64,000 bases of DNA from Gymnogyps californianus (lineage: Eukaryota > Chordata > Aves > Accipitriformes > Cathartidae). A model generated the notes under the pieces. The model did no database searches. It saw only the letters and a program-made list of their open reading frames with translations, and was not told the origin of the DNA. The position numbers and the translations under genes are program-made. Location of the stretch: contig NC_059478.1 in the NCBI RefSeq assembly GCF_018139145.2, positions 11,639,001 to 11,703,000 on the forward strand. Direction: 5' to 3'. Shown here piece after piece: positions 50,712 to 61,403 of the stretch (its first letter is position 1; each line of letters opens with the position of its first letter).

Positions 50712-51329
50712 CAAAGCTTGACTTTCTGATGTTATTGCTTTTTTAAGAAGTACAGCATAATGTAAAGAAATGTTTATGTGAATTCAAAGGGAAAGTTACT
50801 TTTGCAAGACTGTTGTAGGTACAAATAATATCAGGGCACCACAAGTTATGCAGTTCCACTGTTCACATAGAATTAAATCATTTGAACAGTCAAATGAAGG
50901 CTTTTGGTTACTTTAACTCAAATTTTTAAGATACACTTTTGTTATTGAAAATTATGAAGTTTCAGACTTTCTCCTCAGTGAAAGAAAACAGATTTCGGTG
51001 CGTCAGAATTCCCCTCTGAATGGAATTCAGAGCTTTCTAACCAGTTCGCCTCTTGGACAAAATTTCTGCTCTCCTAATCCTATGAGTGGCACAGTGGAAG
51101 AAGAGCAACCAGTATTTCCCCAGGAGGATTCTGAGCCACTATGGACAGATACATACTTTTACATTCCACTAAAGCCAGTAAACAAAACTGTCAGGATGGC
51201 TCGTCTCCTAGCAGTCTTCCAAACAGAGAAAATTTTTCAGTCATCAAAACTGTCGGAACAGTGCAAACTTTCCACATGGTGGTACAGTAGCTATGGCAGT
51301 ACAAAGATCTGCTTTGCACCTTGAACTTC
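50712..51329. other. Non-coding DNA with an open 117-codon stretch
   Basis: An open plus-strand frame runs from about 50976 to the stop at 51322-51324, just after a pyrimidine-rich acceptor-like CTTTCTCCTCAG. Its translation has a mixed, protein-like composition but no domain that I recognise, and no donor site or start codon anchors it. I leave it uncalled as a gene. Confidence 0.4.
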
Positions 51330-51405
51330 TTCAAGCATCTGTGACCAAATCTTACCTTCAGTAAAACAGGGATAATAATGTCTGCCTCTTTCAAAAGGTC
51401 TATGT
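51330..51405 (+). mobile_element. MIR-like SINE fragment, sense
   Basis: ATCTTACCTTCAGTAAAACA is followed by GGGATAATAATGTCTGCCTC and TTTCAAAAGGTC, matching the landmark 'CATCTGTAAAATGGGGATAATAATACTGCCTACCTC'. Only this middle part is recognisable, so the ends are approximate. Confidence 0.5.
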
Positions 51406-52157
51406 CATTGTGCCCTGTTGCTGCACACAGTGTTTTGGGAAATACTGCATTACCTACAGAGCTGTATTGCTGATCCCATAGATTTGCCTCCTTCAACTTC
51501 TGAAAGCTAGAGCCTCAGTTAATCAGGTTGCAGTGATGTAGAGAGCATAAGTACCAAACACGTTGATGACCACAAAATGCACGTATCTATTCTTGGTGTA
51601 TGTTTGACACATAAGTTTGGAACTATATTTTTGAATAACTTGTAGTGGAGGAAATGGTAGAAGAAAGAAAATCAGAATGCTTAATCATGTGTAGTAAATT
51701 TAAATAACTGATTATATATATACAAGTTAGGACCGAAATGGTACACCAGTGCTAACATCTGTCTCAACGCTGATCCTGGTATATATTTAAGTACATCAGT
51801 TGAGATTAGGTTTCTTTCACCACTACTTTTCCTGAAATACCTGATACCTGACAAGACATAACAATTAAAAATTTGGAATAAGAAGGCAGGAATTTGTTTC
51901 TTTATAATTAAATGAACAAGTAGCATAAAGAACAGTTATGTATAAGCAAGTGAGATTGGGACAGGATTTTGTGGCATCTCCTGTACTTACAATTCATGTA
52001 AAGGAAATGAAGGTATGTTCAAATGGTATGTTCATTGCTATACAGCTTTCCGAAGCTCTCTTTTCTATTGCTAACTCTATGGTACACCCAGGGCTAGTGT
52101 GACTTTCTGTACTAATACATGCCAAGGAACCATTTCATAGCCTTTCCTTGACACCCT
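51406..52157. other. Non-coding DNA, nothing recognised
   Basis: AT-rich unique sequence up to the C14 tract. No feature supported. Confidence 0.5.
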
Positions 52158-52171
52158 CCCCCCCCCCCCCC
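52158..52171. repeat. C14 homopolymer
   Basis: Fourteen C residues within CCCTCC...CGC. Length is probably variable and may be misread by sequencing. Confidence 0.9.
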
Positions 52172-53119
52172 GCAAATGTTCATTTTGTGCCATTCCTTTG
52201 TTTTTCAGTAAATAACATCACCACAGAGTACATATCTTCCAGCCCTTTATGATAGCAATGCTCAGGCAACTCAGGGACAAACAGAAAACAAAACCAGAAA
52301 TAAGAACTTGAAAACATGGCTGGAGATACCCAGAGATATATGTATCTGAGAGCCAGAGAAAGAAATGTGGCATATACAAATGAAAAATAGTTTAAGTTGT
52401 TCCTCTGAAACTGTTTGACTTGTGCTATGTGACTGGTTATTGTTTTCTACAAAACATTCCTTTAAGAGAATCTTAGAAAAATCATTGATGCTTAGTAAGG
52501 TGGTTCACAATAGTCATACGACTAAGATTGCATACAGAAGAATCAGGAAGCACCTAACCCTGTAAAGGCTGATGTAATTTACTCATCCAAATTAGTATTT
52601 GAATAGTCATGTCACAAAGAGCTTAAGATTTCTGAGATTACATTTAATCTTTTACTCATCAGGAATGTTTTGGGTCAGCTGATTTTGCTTTTATTTAAAT
52701 AGGAGAGAATTTCTGGAAAGATAAAAAAATGAATTAGAATTAAAAATAAAATTATAAAGCCTTGTTTTATGGCACCAGTAGAAGAGATTCTGTCAGAAGC
52801 CTTCTCTACAGAAAGATGGACTTCTGTCTCGTAGCTGTTAAATAGGAGAAAAATATTTTTATCAATTGTATTAAATGTCTCAGTTTTCAACACTGAAATA
52901 ATGCCTAACACTATTTTCCAGCGATAATTTTTTAAATCAAAAGATGTGCAGTTTTGACATTTTCTGTTTGCAATCAAATTCTCTGTGGCTAGTGTTTATT
53001 GTGACCTTTGTGCTAGAGAAGAGATGCCAAAAATCATTAAAACTGATACTGAAACATGAGAGAATACAACAGTTTAATACGAACCCATTTGAATATCTTT
53101 ATTGTGATTTTTTTTTTCC
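52172..53119. other. Non-coding AT-rich DNA, nothing recognised
   Basis: No gene or repeat family supported. A 100-codon minus frame at 52675-52977 is hydrophobic from AT richness and has no recognisable domain. Confidence 0.5.
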
Positions 53120-53420
53120 CCTCAGAGTAAAGCAATAGCATAATACCCAGCTGCATGATAATATTGGCAAGCAACGCCATGAATTTCAACTGCAAACCCT
53201 GAACACTGAATGTGCTGTGCTTTTTAAAGAAATCCCCTTTTGTACGAGATATGTAATACCCTTTTGTGCTGGAGTGGTTTGCATAATAATAGTTTTCTTT
53301 AGTTATTCGTTGTCATGTGATGGAGCTGCAAAGTGAGCTAGGCAGTAACAACATAAAAGACAATTTTCCATTTTTCTCTAATTTTTCAGAGATTTTCTTG
53401 TCTTTTAAATGTAAATACTT
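53120..53420. promoter_or_regulatory. Candidate conserved non-coding block
   Basis: Motif-dense sequence: CCCAGCTGCATGATAATATT, a POU-type TTTGCATAATAATAG near 53278, TTATTCGTTGTCATGTGATG (SOX-like ATTCGTTGT with a CATGTG E-box), and ACATAAAAGACAATTTTCC. It lacks recognisable repeats and coding frames. I propose it as a possible enhancer; this is inference. Confidence 0.18.
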
Positions 53421-53589
53421 TTAACCATCTTCAGAAAAGATATCCAGTTATTAGCATTTCAGACCTAATTGTTACTTTTCTTAGTATCTACCTTCCTATT
53501 TGAGCTTTACTTTTTCAGAAGAAACAGCAATATTATTTCCTTTGTACTCATGAAGAACCTCAAGCATCTTAAAATAATTGGGCATATGA

Positions 53590-53632
53590 TCATCTGGTGT
53601 AAATCAGCATAACTCTATTCAGAGACATTGAT
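53590..53632. repeat. Ancient palindromic amniote repeat piece (copy 3)
   Basis: ATCATCTGGTGTAAATCAGC followed by ATAACTCTATTCAGAGACAT is a close match to one arm and the centre of the ancient repeat also seen at 37803 and 54074. It is the best preserved arm in the window. Confidence 0.55.
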
Positions 53633-54073
53633 ACCTTGCTCAAGACTGTAACAGTAGGAGTACTTGATCGGAGAAGCCAAGCAAAATTTATGTTATTAAC
53701 TGTATAACTTATATTAGAGTTGTGCATATGTTACACAGCACCACTGAGATAAAAGGTACTATCTGACTGAAAAGCCATCTTAAAAATTAGGCATCTAGGA
53801 TACACCTGAGACCAAGCATAAAATACAATTTCAGGAATTTTCTGATGAGTTTTCCCATGTAAAAATTTTTTAAGCTTCCTCTTGGGCTCTTTGACGTGTT
53901 CTAGTCTGGGTAGTAAGTAAGGAATATTTCCCAAAGGAGATATAATTACATTGAAATGGAGCTCAATCTTATTCACAGTGAAAGCTATAGAGGAGGACTA
54001 AAGCCGGGGGACGTTCCTCAGCTAATGTACAATAAACTAGCCATTATTCTAACTGATACTATCAAAGGATTTT
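53633..54073. other. Non-coding DNA between two repeat pieces
   Basis: Unique AT-rich sequence. Nothing supported. Confidence 0.45.
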
Positions 54074-54125
54074 TCCTTTGAAATCAGTGGAATTATGCCA
54101 AGTTACTCTGGTTGTGACTTTGGCC
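54074..54125. repeat. Ancient palindromic amniote repeat piece (copy 4)
   Basis: TCCTTTGAAATCAGTGGAAT, TATGCCAAGTTACTCTGG and a terminal TTTGGCC match the centre and right arm of the family (CTTTGAAGTCAGTGGAATTA-like, then a GATCTGGCC-like end). It lies about 440 bases after copy 3 and may be the other half of one old, split insertion. Confidence 0.5.
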
Positions 54126-56282
54126 ATAAAATTACACATGGTTTTCAACCTCTGGCCTGCAACCACTGCAAAGGGACCATTTCTAAGCAATCCCTGAAAA
54201 GCAGCAAAGGAAAGCAAGGCTATTACCTGTTAGCTTAGATTCAGTGTGCAGAGAGGGTTCATAATCTTATTGGAAAACATTTAGAGGCTTGCAAATTGAA
54301 AAAGGTCAAAACCAATTGGGCTAGATTATTTCAGAAAAGCTCACAAGGTGGATTAACATACAACAATACATTATCAGATTTTAGCACTGCAAAGAATACC
54401 CAGGCAGAAAAGAAATGCTCCAGAGCCCAAGTCACTCTTTTTACAGCTCCATGTGTCAAAATAAGAGACCATTATACATAGCCATATACAAAACTTAGAT
54501 GAATAAATCAACTTATCCCTTACCAAGCAACCATATATTACTGTTTTCTGAAGTATCTAAGATCTGTCTTTGCTAAATAGGGCAACAAGAAATTTTCACA
54601 GCTCAAATCAGTGAACATACTATCAATTAATACCAGAGACAGAAATACTATCACTGAAGCCATGGAGGAAGCCCTGGAATCTAGGTAAGAGAGTGTTATA
54701 ATGATTATATGCTCTGTAAATCTTTTAATCTGGAATCTCACAATTGAGCCCCGGGGTTCTATCATCTGAGAAATACGAGTTGCCTCATATCAGTGGGATA
54801 CCAGATACTATTAATGCACTGCAGGCTAAGCAACATGTTAGGCTCTCTGTTAGTGGTAGTGAGATATATTAGCTTAGATCATTCTCTTTGCCTAGAGAAC
54901 CCGAAAAAAGTCTTTCAGGAGGAAACATTCAGTGGAGTTTTCTGAAATTTTTTACTAGGAAGGTATAGCCCATGCTTTACTTATTATGTCATTATGAGGC
55001 ACTCTGAGCTTTATTGGAATAAGTGCTTGTGCTTCACAGTCACATACCTGTCGCTGGGAGACAGCCTTTTCCTCCAATGTTCCTATTCCCCTCCCCAGAT
55101 TTCTAGGGTTCTGTGATTTTTTTCTGCTCCCTAACAGATGTCGCAAGAACCTTATGTGCTCACCACTTTCTTTTATAATTTCTTAGAAGTGTTGAAGTTT
55201 TTGTTCACAGCAAACTGTGAATGAGAATTAAATGTTTCTGTTAAAAAAAAAAAAAAAAAACACAACTTTTCAAATGTGTCATTTTTATGTGAATATTCCA
55301 GAGTGATGCAGATGGTCAAACATTGCAGGAATCGGCCATGGGGTTTGCTTGATTTTCTGAAACAACTGTTGCTTAACTTGTAAGTTAATGAACTCTCTAC
55401 CAAAGGCAATACATCCACCTTTTTCTATTAATAATCATCCTTCAGATGATTTGGCAAAGCCATTTAGGTATTGCATGGTATACACACTTTTTCTGATACT
55501 TTGACTGATACAAGTAATTTTTATTATATGGGAGGTGTGAGTCCGATCCAGAATTAAATCCTGATACTGTACATTTAGACTTGGTATAAACAGGCACCTT
55601 GGAAGAGCGTATCGTATAACAGAGTCTAACTGTAAGAGAGACAGCTTAAACTTGCATTTTGTTCAGTTAAATTTAAGGTGCAGAAGCACCTTTCTGTCCT
55701 GTATCCTCATTTGCAAGTGATGACGCTGGTGTCTCTTGTCTCACACATATGTTGCCCCAGACAGCTTTGCCAGTATGAAGAGGCTCCAGAAAAAGGGCAG
55801 GACCTCTTCTGCAAGGTAGGCAGTTATCTCCCAGAACAAGCCCAGCTGTAAGTAGCATTGCAGTTTGAACATTTCAGTGACTTGGAACGACTGGGGTGCA
55901 AGTCGTGCATGAACATGCAAGTGAACATGCAAGTTCACTGTACTGTAAAGGAGGCATCCGCAAGCCCTTAGTTACCTTGTAAAGTATGCTTACTGTATAG
56001 AAAATTTTTATGCATGAGCATGTAAGCAAGGAGGAGATGTCCTCTGTGCATGACTGCACTGTTCTTAGCATTAGGACACAAACAGGATTATACTGAAAAT
56101 CTGGACGCCAGTGCTCTCTGGGAAAGTTTGTATACGGATCCAAGCATTTTTGCTCATTTTTAGCCCATATCCTGATTACTGCTTGCCTCCTTTTTGAACT
56201 GTTTGTGGCTGACTGCATTGAGAGAATATCACTTTAGATGGGCTACTGAGATGTTCCTATATGTTAATTCCTGTGACACTTC
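54126..56282. other. Non-coding DNA, A18 tract, small duplication
   Basis: An A18 tract lies at 55243-55260, with an AATTAAA 15 bases upstream that could mark a retroposed 3' end, but the sequence before it does not read as any gene. A 12-bp exact tandem duplication GAACATGCAAGT lies at 55911-55934. Minus frames of 61-114 codons at 55670-56220 have no domain. Confidence 0.5.
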
Positions 56283-56328
56283 CACTGTAACAGCTGTCAT
56301 ATAAATTTCATATGACAGCTTTCTAGTG
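56283..56328. repeat. Hairpin, 11-bp perfect stem
   Basis: AGCTGTCATAT (56292-56302) and its exact complement ATATGACAGCT (56310-56320) enclose a 7-base loop AAATTTC. An outer CACT/AGTG pair at 56283-56286 and 56325-56328 extends the structure with an internal bulge. It is short for a microRNA precursor, so a role is not claimed. Confidence 0.75.
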
Positions 56329-57614
56329 CAATGAAATGTTTTAACACTTTTTAGGTGAAAAAGTACTCATTTGTTTGGCACATAAGTGCAAACACATTAG
56401 CCATTACATTCTCTAAGTCCCTAAGAAGTCAGGGTGCAGTATTTCAGGAGACTTGTGAAAGTCCCCTACCCTCCTGGAGTGAGCCCAAGACAGCAAAAAG
56501 AAGCACAGGATGTACGTGGAAAAACAAGTCTTCCCTAGTGCTAGTTACAGTGGATAGGGTTGTAAGGAGAGGACAGACCAGGACAAATTCATTTCTACTC
56601 TCTTTCTATGACAACTTAATAAGAATAGGACCCAGTTTCAAGTAAACTGAGTTTTTTCGTTATTTTGTGGCCTCTATAAATGAAAATGCAGAATTCACCC
56701 TGAACAGTCTTCTGGTGATCCAGTCACTGAGAAGGACTTCCAAACAGCCAAGGCCTGAGTCTTAATGAATTTTAAAAGCTTATAAAATGTTCTTTGGTTA
56801 TATATGCTTTAAAACAAAAGGTTTATTCTTACATGTTGGCATGTCTTTATTGGCACCATTTATTTACTTTTTATAGGAGTGAGAGCATGACTACTTTTAT
56901 GCCAGCATATTTGATTGTGTATGACTTACTTTACATTTACAGGGATCTATTGTTGCTTATGAGGAAAAATAAAATTTCTGTAGAGTGTTTAGTTAACTCC
57001 CTGTTGAAGTGAAGCAAGACATATCTTTGGAAATCTCTTAAAGGATTATTTCTGATGGCGCCAATGGGACCCTTGCTTTGCTTATAAAAATATATGTGAA
57101 TTTATAATGGACAAAGATACAATTATCCCAGAATGGCTTCAGGAAAAACCATCAGATTTCTTTCAGACGAGGTGCACAGATATGGATTACAGTGTATGTT
57201 ACAGTTCTATGTGCAGGCTGGCTTTTATTTTCAATGTGAGACATAGTCACTTACCACTTTCAATGGTCAGAAATAATTCCATTTAAGTCAAGATATTGCA
57301 TTTCCTAAGTGGAATTAGTCCTTATTTATATGAGTACGAGACAAAGAATAATCTTACCCAAGGATTTTAGTATTGCCAGTGATGAAAAACTGAATGCTTG
57401 AAGTCTCTCCATATTCTCAGATCTACTGCAGTCTCACAAAGTCTGTCCCAGTTTAATCCAAGGAATTGCAAACTCAGTCTCATTGTAACAAGAAACTATA
57501 TTCATGGGCCTTTTTCTCTTTTCTAGATCAGGAGTTCTGTCCTATGCATTCCTACTAAAGCTTTTACGCGAAGTCCCTATAGACCTGAATAAACCTTGTT
57601 AAAACTTAATTGTA
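56329..57614. other. Non-coding AT-rich DNA, nothing recognised
   Basis: No gene or family-level repeat supported. A 96-codon plus frame at 56355-56645 has no domain. Confidence 0.5.
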
Positions 57615-57640
57615 TTTTAATACAAAATGTTGTATTAAAA
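57615..57640. repeat. Hairpin, 11-bp stem with 4-base loop
   Basis: TTTTAATACAA (57615-57625) pairs exactly with TTGTATTAAAA (57630-57640) around the loop AATG. The stem is AT-rich, so chance formation is plausible. Confidence 0.8.
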
Positions 57641-57929
57641 ACACATCTGGAAAGGACATTTCTCACAGGTTGGTGTTTAAATGTTAACAGTTACTTCTGT
57701 TGACTCCCCAATGAACTTATTAAATACATATTCTTTCTCATGAAGATGGAGGGACTCTCAAATGTGCAGAACCGAAGTTTGCACTGAACAGGATTTTTAA
57801 AAGATCGTCAGCTCTCCCAGCATCTGAGCATGTTTAAACCTGGGGCCTGGTTGTCCTTCTTTACACCTGGTCTCAAGCGTGAATTACCGTAACAGCATCT
57901 CCACTGACAGTGAGTATAGATGTGAGCTT
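57641..57929. other. Non-coding DNA, nothing recognised
   Basis: Unique sequence without a supported feature. Confidence 0.45.
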
Positions 57930-58250
57930 ATTGTCTAGGTACTGTTGCTAGGAAAACCAGCTGATTAGAGGGCCGATGTAGCAGCCAGTTGATGTAATAC
58001 ATGCTTGATAAAACTCTTATCAGAGCCTCACACACTTTCAAGAATGCTCACGATTTGGCTGGATTTATCAATATGAAGAGAGCCCCATTCTTTCTTCATT
58101 TCACTCACCTGTTGGAAGCAGCCTCTGCAGAGCTAAGTTTTAAAGCTTGAAATCAACACTCTGTCACCTCCTGCTATTCATGCCCATCACACAGTGACAA
58201 ACAGATGCAGCAAAGGAAATGCCGGGTCAGAGAGAGGTTTTTTCCCTCCA
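57930..58250. promoter_or_regulatory. Candidate conserved non-coding block with paired GATA sites
   Basis: Motif-dense unique sequence. It has an RFX-like TGTTGCTAGGAAAAC near 57945, a convergent GATA pair TGATAA...TTATCA at 58006-58022, TGGATTTATCA near 58060, CACCTG near 58107, and GTGACAAACAG near 58195. It lacks repeats and a coding frame. Regulatory function is inferred from motif content only. Confidence 0.2.
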
Positions 58251-58626
58251 TATCTGTTCTGGTAATGTGAGCAAGTCAGAGTGCTTTGAGCTGCTTTGTT
58301 TTCCATGCACAGACGTGCACTTCTTTGAAGGCCTTTTAGGTGCTATCTGCAATGAACCATGTCATTCAGATTCTGAGGGCATCAACAGAGGCAAACAGGC
58401 CATCAGTAGCGAAGTGAGGACAAGTCTTGGGCATAATGTTCAACTGCAATTTTCTCTTCCCAAATGGCATGACTGATCCAAGACTTCAGTAGGGGACCAC
58501 ACTCAGGGCTTATTATTAATATTACTATTCTATTATTTAGCCACCAGATACTTTTGATTAGTGCTATTTAAGGATATGAAATCAAAGACAATCCTTTATT
58601 TTTCATAAAAATCCCTGTGTTAATTC
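58251..58626. other. Non-coding DNA, nothing recognised
   Basis: An 85-codon plus frame at 58219-58476 has no domain. The rest is AT-rich unique sequence leading into the 12-mer array. Confidence 0.45.
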
Positions 58627-58685
58627 TTATTAAGCAAAAATTGTTATTAAGCAAAACTTATTAAGCAAATTCTTATTAAGCAAAT
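58627..58685 (+). repeat. Four-copy TTATTAAGCAAA array at the CR1 5' junction
   Basis: The 12-mer TTATTAAGCAAA occurs exactly at 58627, 58644, 58658 and 58673, spaced 17, 14 and 15 bases. The last copy ends within a base or two of the point where CR1 homology begins. The 8-mer AAGCAAAT at 58678-58685 reappears inverted as ATTTGCTT at 59463-59470, directly after the CR1 tail. The array may predate the insertion or may have formed during it. Confidence 0.9.
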
Positions 58686-59460
58686 CAAGGCTAAGTGTCA
58701 GGTCCTGCACTTGGGTCACAACAACCCCAGGCAACGCTACAGGCTTGGGGAAGAGTGGCTGGAAAGCTGTCCAGCGGAGAAGGACCTGCAGGTATTTGTC
58801 GACAGGCAGCTGAATCAGCAGTGTGCCCAGGTGGCCAAGAAGGCCGATAGCATCCTGGCTTGTGTCAGAAATAGTGTGGCCAGCAGGACTAGGGAAGGGA
58901 TCGTCCCCCTGTACTCTGCACTGGTGAGGCTGCACCTCGAATACTGTGTTCAGTTTTGGGCCCCTCGCTACAAGAAAGACATTGAGGTGCTGGAGCGTGT
59001 CCAGAGAAGGGCAACGAAGGTGGTGAAGGGTCTAGAGCACAAGTCTGATGAGGAGCGGCTGAGGGAACTGGGGTTGTTTAGCCTGCAGAAAAGGAGGCTG
59101 AGGGGAGACCTTATCGCGCTCTACAACTACCTGAAAGGAGGTTGTAGCAAGTTGGGTGTCGGTCTCTTCTCCCAAGTAACAAGTGACAGGACAAGAGGAA
59201 ACGGCCTCAAGTTGCACCAGGGGAGGTTTAGATTGGATATTAGGAAAAATTTCTTCACCAAAAGGGTTGTCAAGCATTGGAACAGGCTGCCCAGGGAAGT
59301 GGTGGAGTCACCATCCCTGGAGGTATTTAAAAGAGGTGTAGATGTGGCGCTTAGGGACATGGTTTAGTGGTGGACTTGGCAGTGCTACATTAATGGTTGG
59401 ACTTGATGATCTTAAAGGTCTTTTCCAACCTAAATGATTCTATGATACTATGATTCTATG
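58686..59460 (+). mobile_element. CR1 LINE, 5'-truncated, young, sense
   Basis: About 775 bases of a CR1 element, truncated at its 5' end as usual for CR1. It carries the last ~225 codons of ORF2, a stop at 59365-59367, a short 3' UTR (GGTTGGACTTGATGATC, CTTTTCCAACC) and the hallmark tail of ATTCTATG-type octamers ending at 59460. No target-site duplication is evident, which is normal for CR1. The open frame indicates a recent insertion. The tail and the end of ORF2 look like the CR1-J/Y group of neoavian birds, though the exact subfamily is not certain. Confidence 0.95.
58687..59367 (+). pseudogene. CR1 ORF2 C-terminal remnant (open frame)
   Basis: This is the carboxy end of the CR1 ORF2 protein, which in full elements joins an endonuclease and a reverse transcriptase. 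The frame is open for about 226 codons and begins [10 protein letters not shown], in register with the known ORF2, so the true frame starts before the first apparent start codon (a TTG at 58711). Recognisable conserved segments are [58 protein letters not shown] and [18 protein letters not shown]. All lie downstream of the catalytic reverse-transcriptase core, so this fragment has no catalytic centre and no promoter. It is a dead-on-arrival copy that has not yet gathered frame-breaking mutations. Confidence 0.93.
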
Positions 59461-61403
59461 TCATTTGCTTCAATTCCTCATGCAGCAAACAACTTCCATC
59501 AGTCAAAAGGGAGTATTTCTTTAACTCATGCAAAAATGACATTCTTTGCGCTATACTGCCAAGAAAGATGACCAAAAGAAAACCTTTAGTCTTGGAGAAA
59601 ATCTAAGAAAAGTGTGTGCTAGATACACTAATGGCTTGCTGATCTGTGATTTAACATCACTGGTCCTTTTCGCAGCTGCTTTGTAAAATACAGATTAGCT
59701 CTCAGATACCTTTCAGGAGGGTTTTGATGGATGACATTGGATTGCCATAGCAGCCCCTACACCCTTAAATTGAGTGGTTACTGAAGCAAAGGGGTGGCGC
59801 TCCCCTTAGCCAAGAACTCTACACCTTGGCAATTTTTGGCCTTTGAAATGGCTTCACGGGACCTTGGCCATCTGAGTGCAATTCAAAACACCCTGTTATG
59901 TACACCCATCTGAGGAGGAGGGATCATTGAGGGGACATTGCTGTACTGAAGATCTGAGCAATTACATGCTTTTAAAATTTGATTAGAATGATACTGGGGT
60001 AAGTCATTTTGCGAAGATGTAAAAGATGTGGAAAGGAGGAGAGGATGTGTTGATTACCCCAGAACGCATGAAGCTTTGCTGCCTGGAACAAGTTATATAC
60101 AGGCATTCTGGTCAGCCTTCCAAAATCACCAGGAATGAGTTAAATAGATTTTGGTAACTGCTAGTGCAAACTTTACAAATTCAAAGAATCTGGTCATATT
60201 TGCCCGTGCAAGGGTTTGTATCCTCATGTCTTTGGTTTATTGAACAGCCAGTCTGCTGCTAACAGAATAATTATAGGCAATGCAAAATCCATTATCATCT
60301 CAATGCTTTTCCAGTTTTTCTGTGTCCCTTGAAGCAAAGGAAAGTATGAAAAGGCCTGATTTTCATTTTCATTGGTTTTTTTGTTTTATCAAATACATCC
60401 ATCTCAGTTGTGAAAAGTTGGCTGTTACAAGCAAGAACAGTGGAATATTTGGGCTTACAAATAGCATTTCACCAAAAAGTATGACTACAACTCGATTATA
60501 TCAGGGACAATTGTGTAACTTTGAAGATCCTTTGTAACCTTAGCAAGGTCCATAGAGTGCAGCAGGGGACAGAGCAGAGGAAATCAAATCAGGTAGAAAG
60601 CGTAGGTACACACAGCACAACTGGGGAGGTTAGCAGCAGGGGGAGGTATTGTATACTGCTGATTTACAAAGAAACTAGTTTATAAATCAGTTTAAATGCA
60701 ACTTGGACGTCTATCACAGGACATATGCTTCCTGCAAATCAACTCTGTCCTGTCTTTTCACTTCTAGTCCCTGACCATTGAACTGCTATGGTTTGATTGT
60801 GTGAAACTGGATTTCAAGATTCAAGATATTGATCAGATTGTTCTGCAATAAATTCTTCAGATTCAGCAATGTCAGCAGGAGGGACCCCATGGATGTTGAA
60901 CTAACCCCACCTCTGCAGCCAGTTGTGCCATCACATGAAAAAAAGGACTCTTTCTTCTGTATCGCTCAGGGTCTTCCCAGCAGCCAGCCCTGTTGTACAG
61001 GTGATTTTTTTGGATGTGTGCCTGTTCTCTATATTTGCCTTTGATTGCTTTCCCCTTTATACTTCTTTTCTTGCTAATTTCTTCATGGTTTGCAGAAGGC
61101 GTTAGTTTTATATGTGTCTTCTCTGCCCTTGCAGTCCTCACTCACAAAAATGCTTCACCACAGTATTCCCTTTTATACTTCAGTCATTCTTGCTTACTGC
61201 TATACAAAGGGCATAGTCGATCCCGGGAAATCTTTTTCTGCAGCATGCTGATGTATTGTGCTTAATGTAGTATCAACAATGACAAGCCTGCCTCAGGCAA
61301 CTCCAGCGACCCAGAAAGCATAGTGGGGTTTTATACAACAGCTCTTTTAAAAACAAGTGTATATCCCATACAGAGAAACTTTTTTTCTTTTGATTTCCTG
61401 CAG
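59461..61403. other. Non-coding DNA, nothing recognised
   Basis: Unique sequence. Open frames of 60-89 codons have no domain. The final 25 bases form a strong pyrimidine tract that leads into a weak exon candidate. Confidence 0.5.

Noticed and set aside
54139..54185. hAT/Charlie-like DNA transposon end (GTTTTCAACCTCTGGCC)
   Set aside because: The resemblance is limited to one short phrase. No matching inverted terminus or 8-bp duplication was found nearby.
55200..55260. Possible processed pseudogene ending in A18
   Set aside because: AATTAAA precedes the A tract at a suitable distance, but the upstream sequence matches no gene that I recognise and no target-site duplication is visible.
58630..59360. 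Minus-strand open frames of 77-101 codons
   Set aside because: They are shadows of the CR1 ORF2 remnant on the plus strand.
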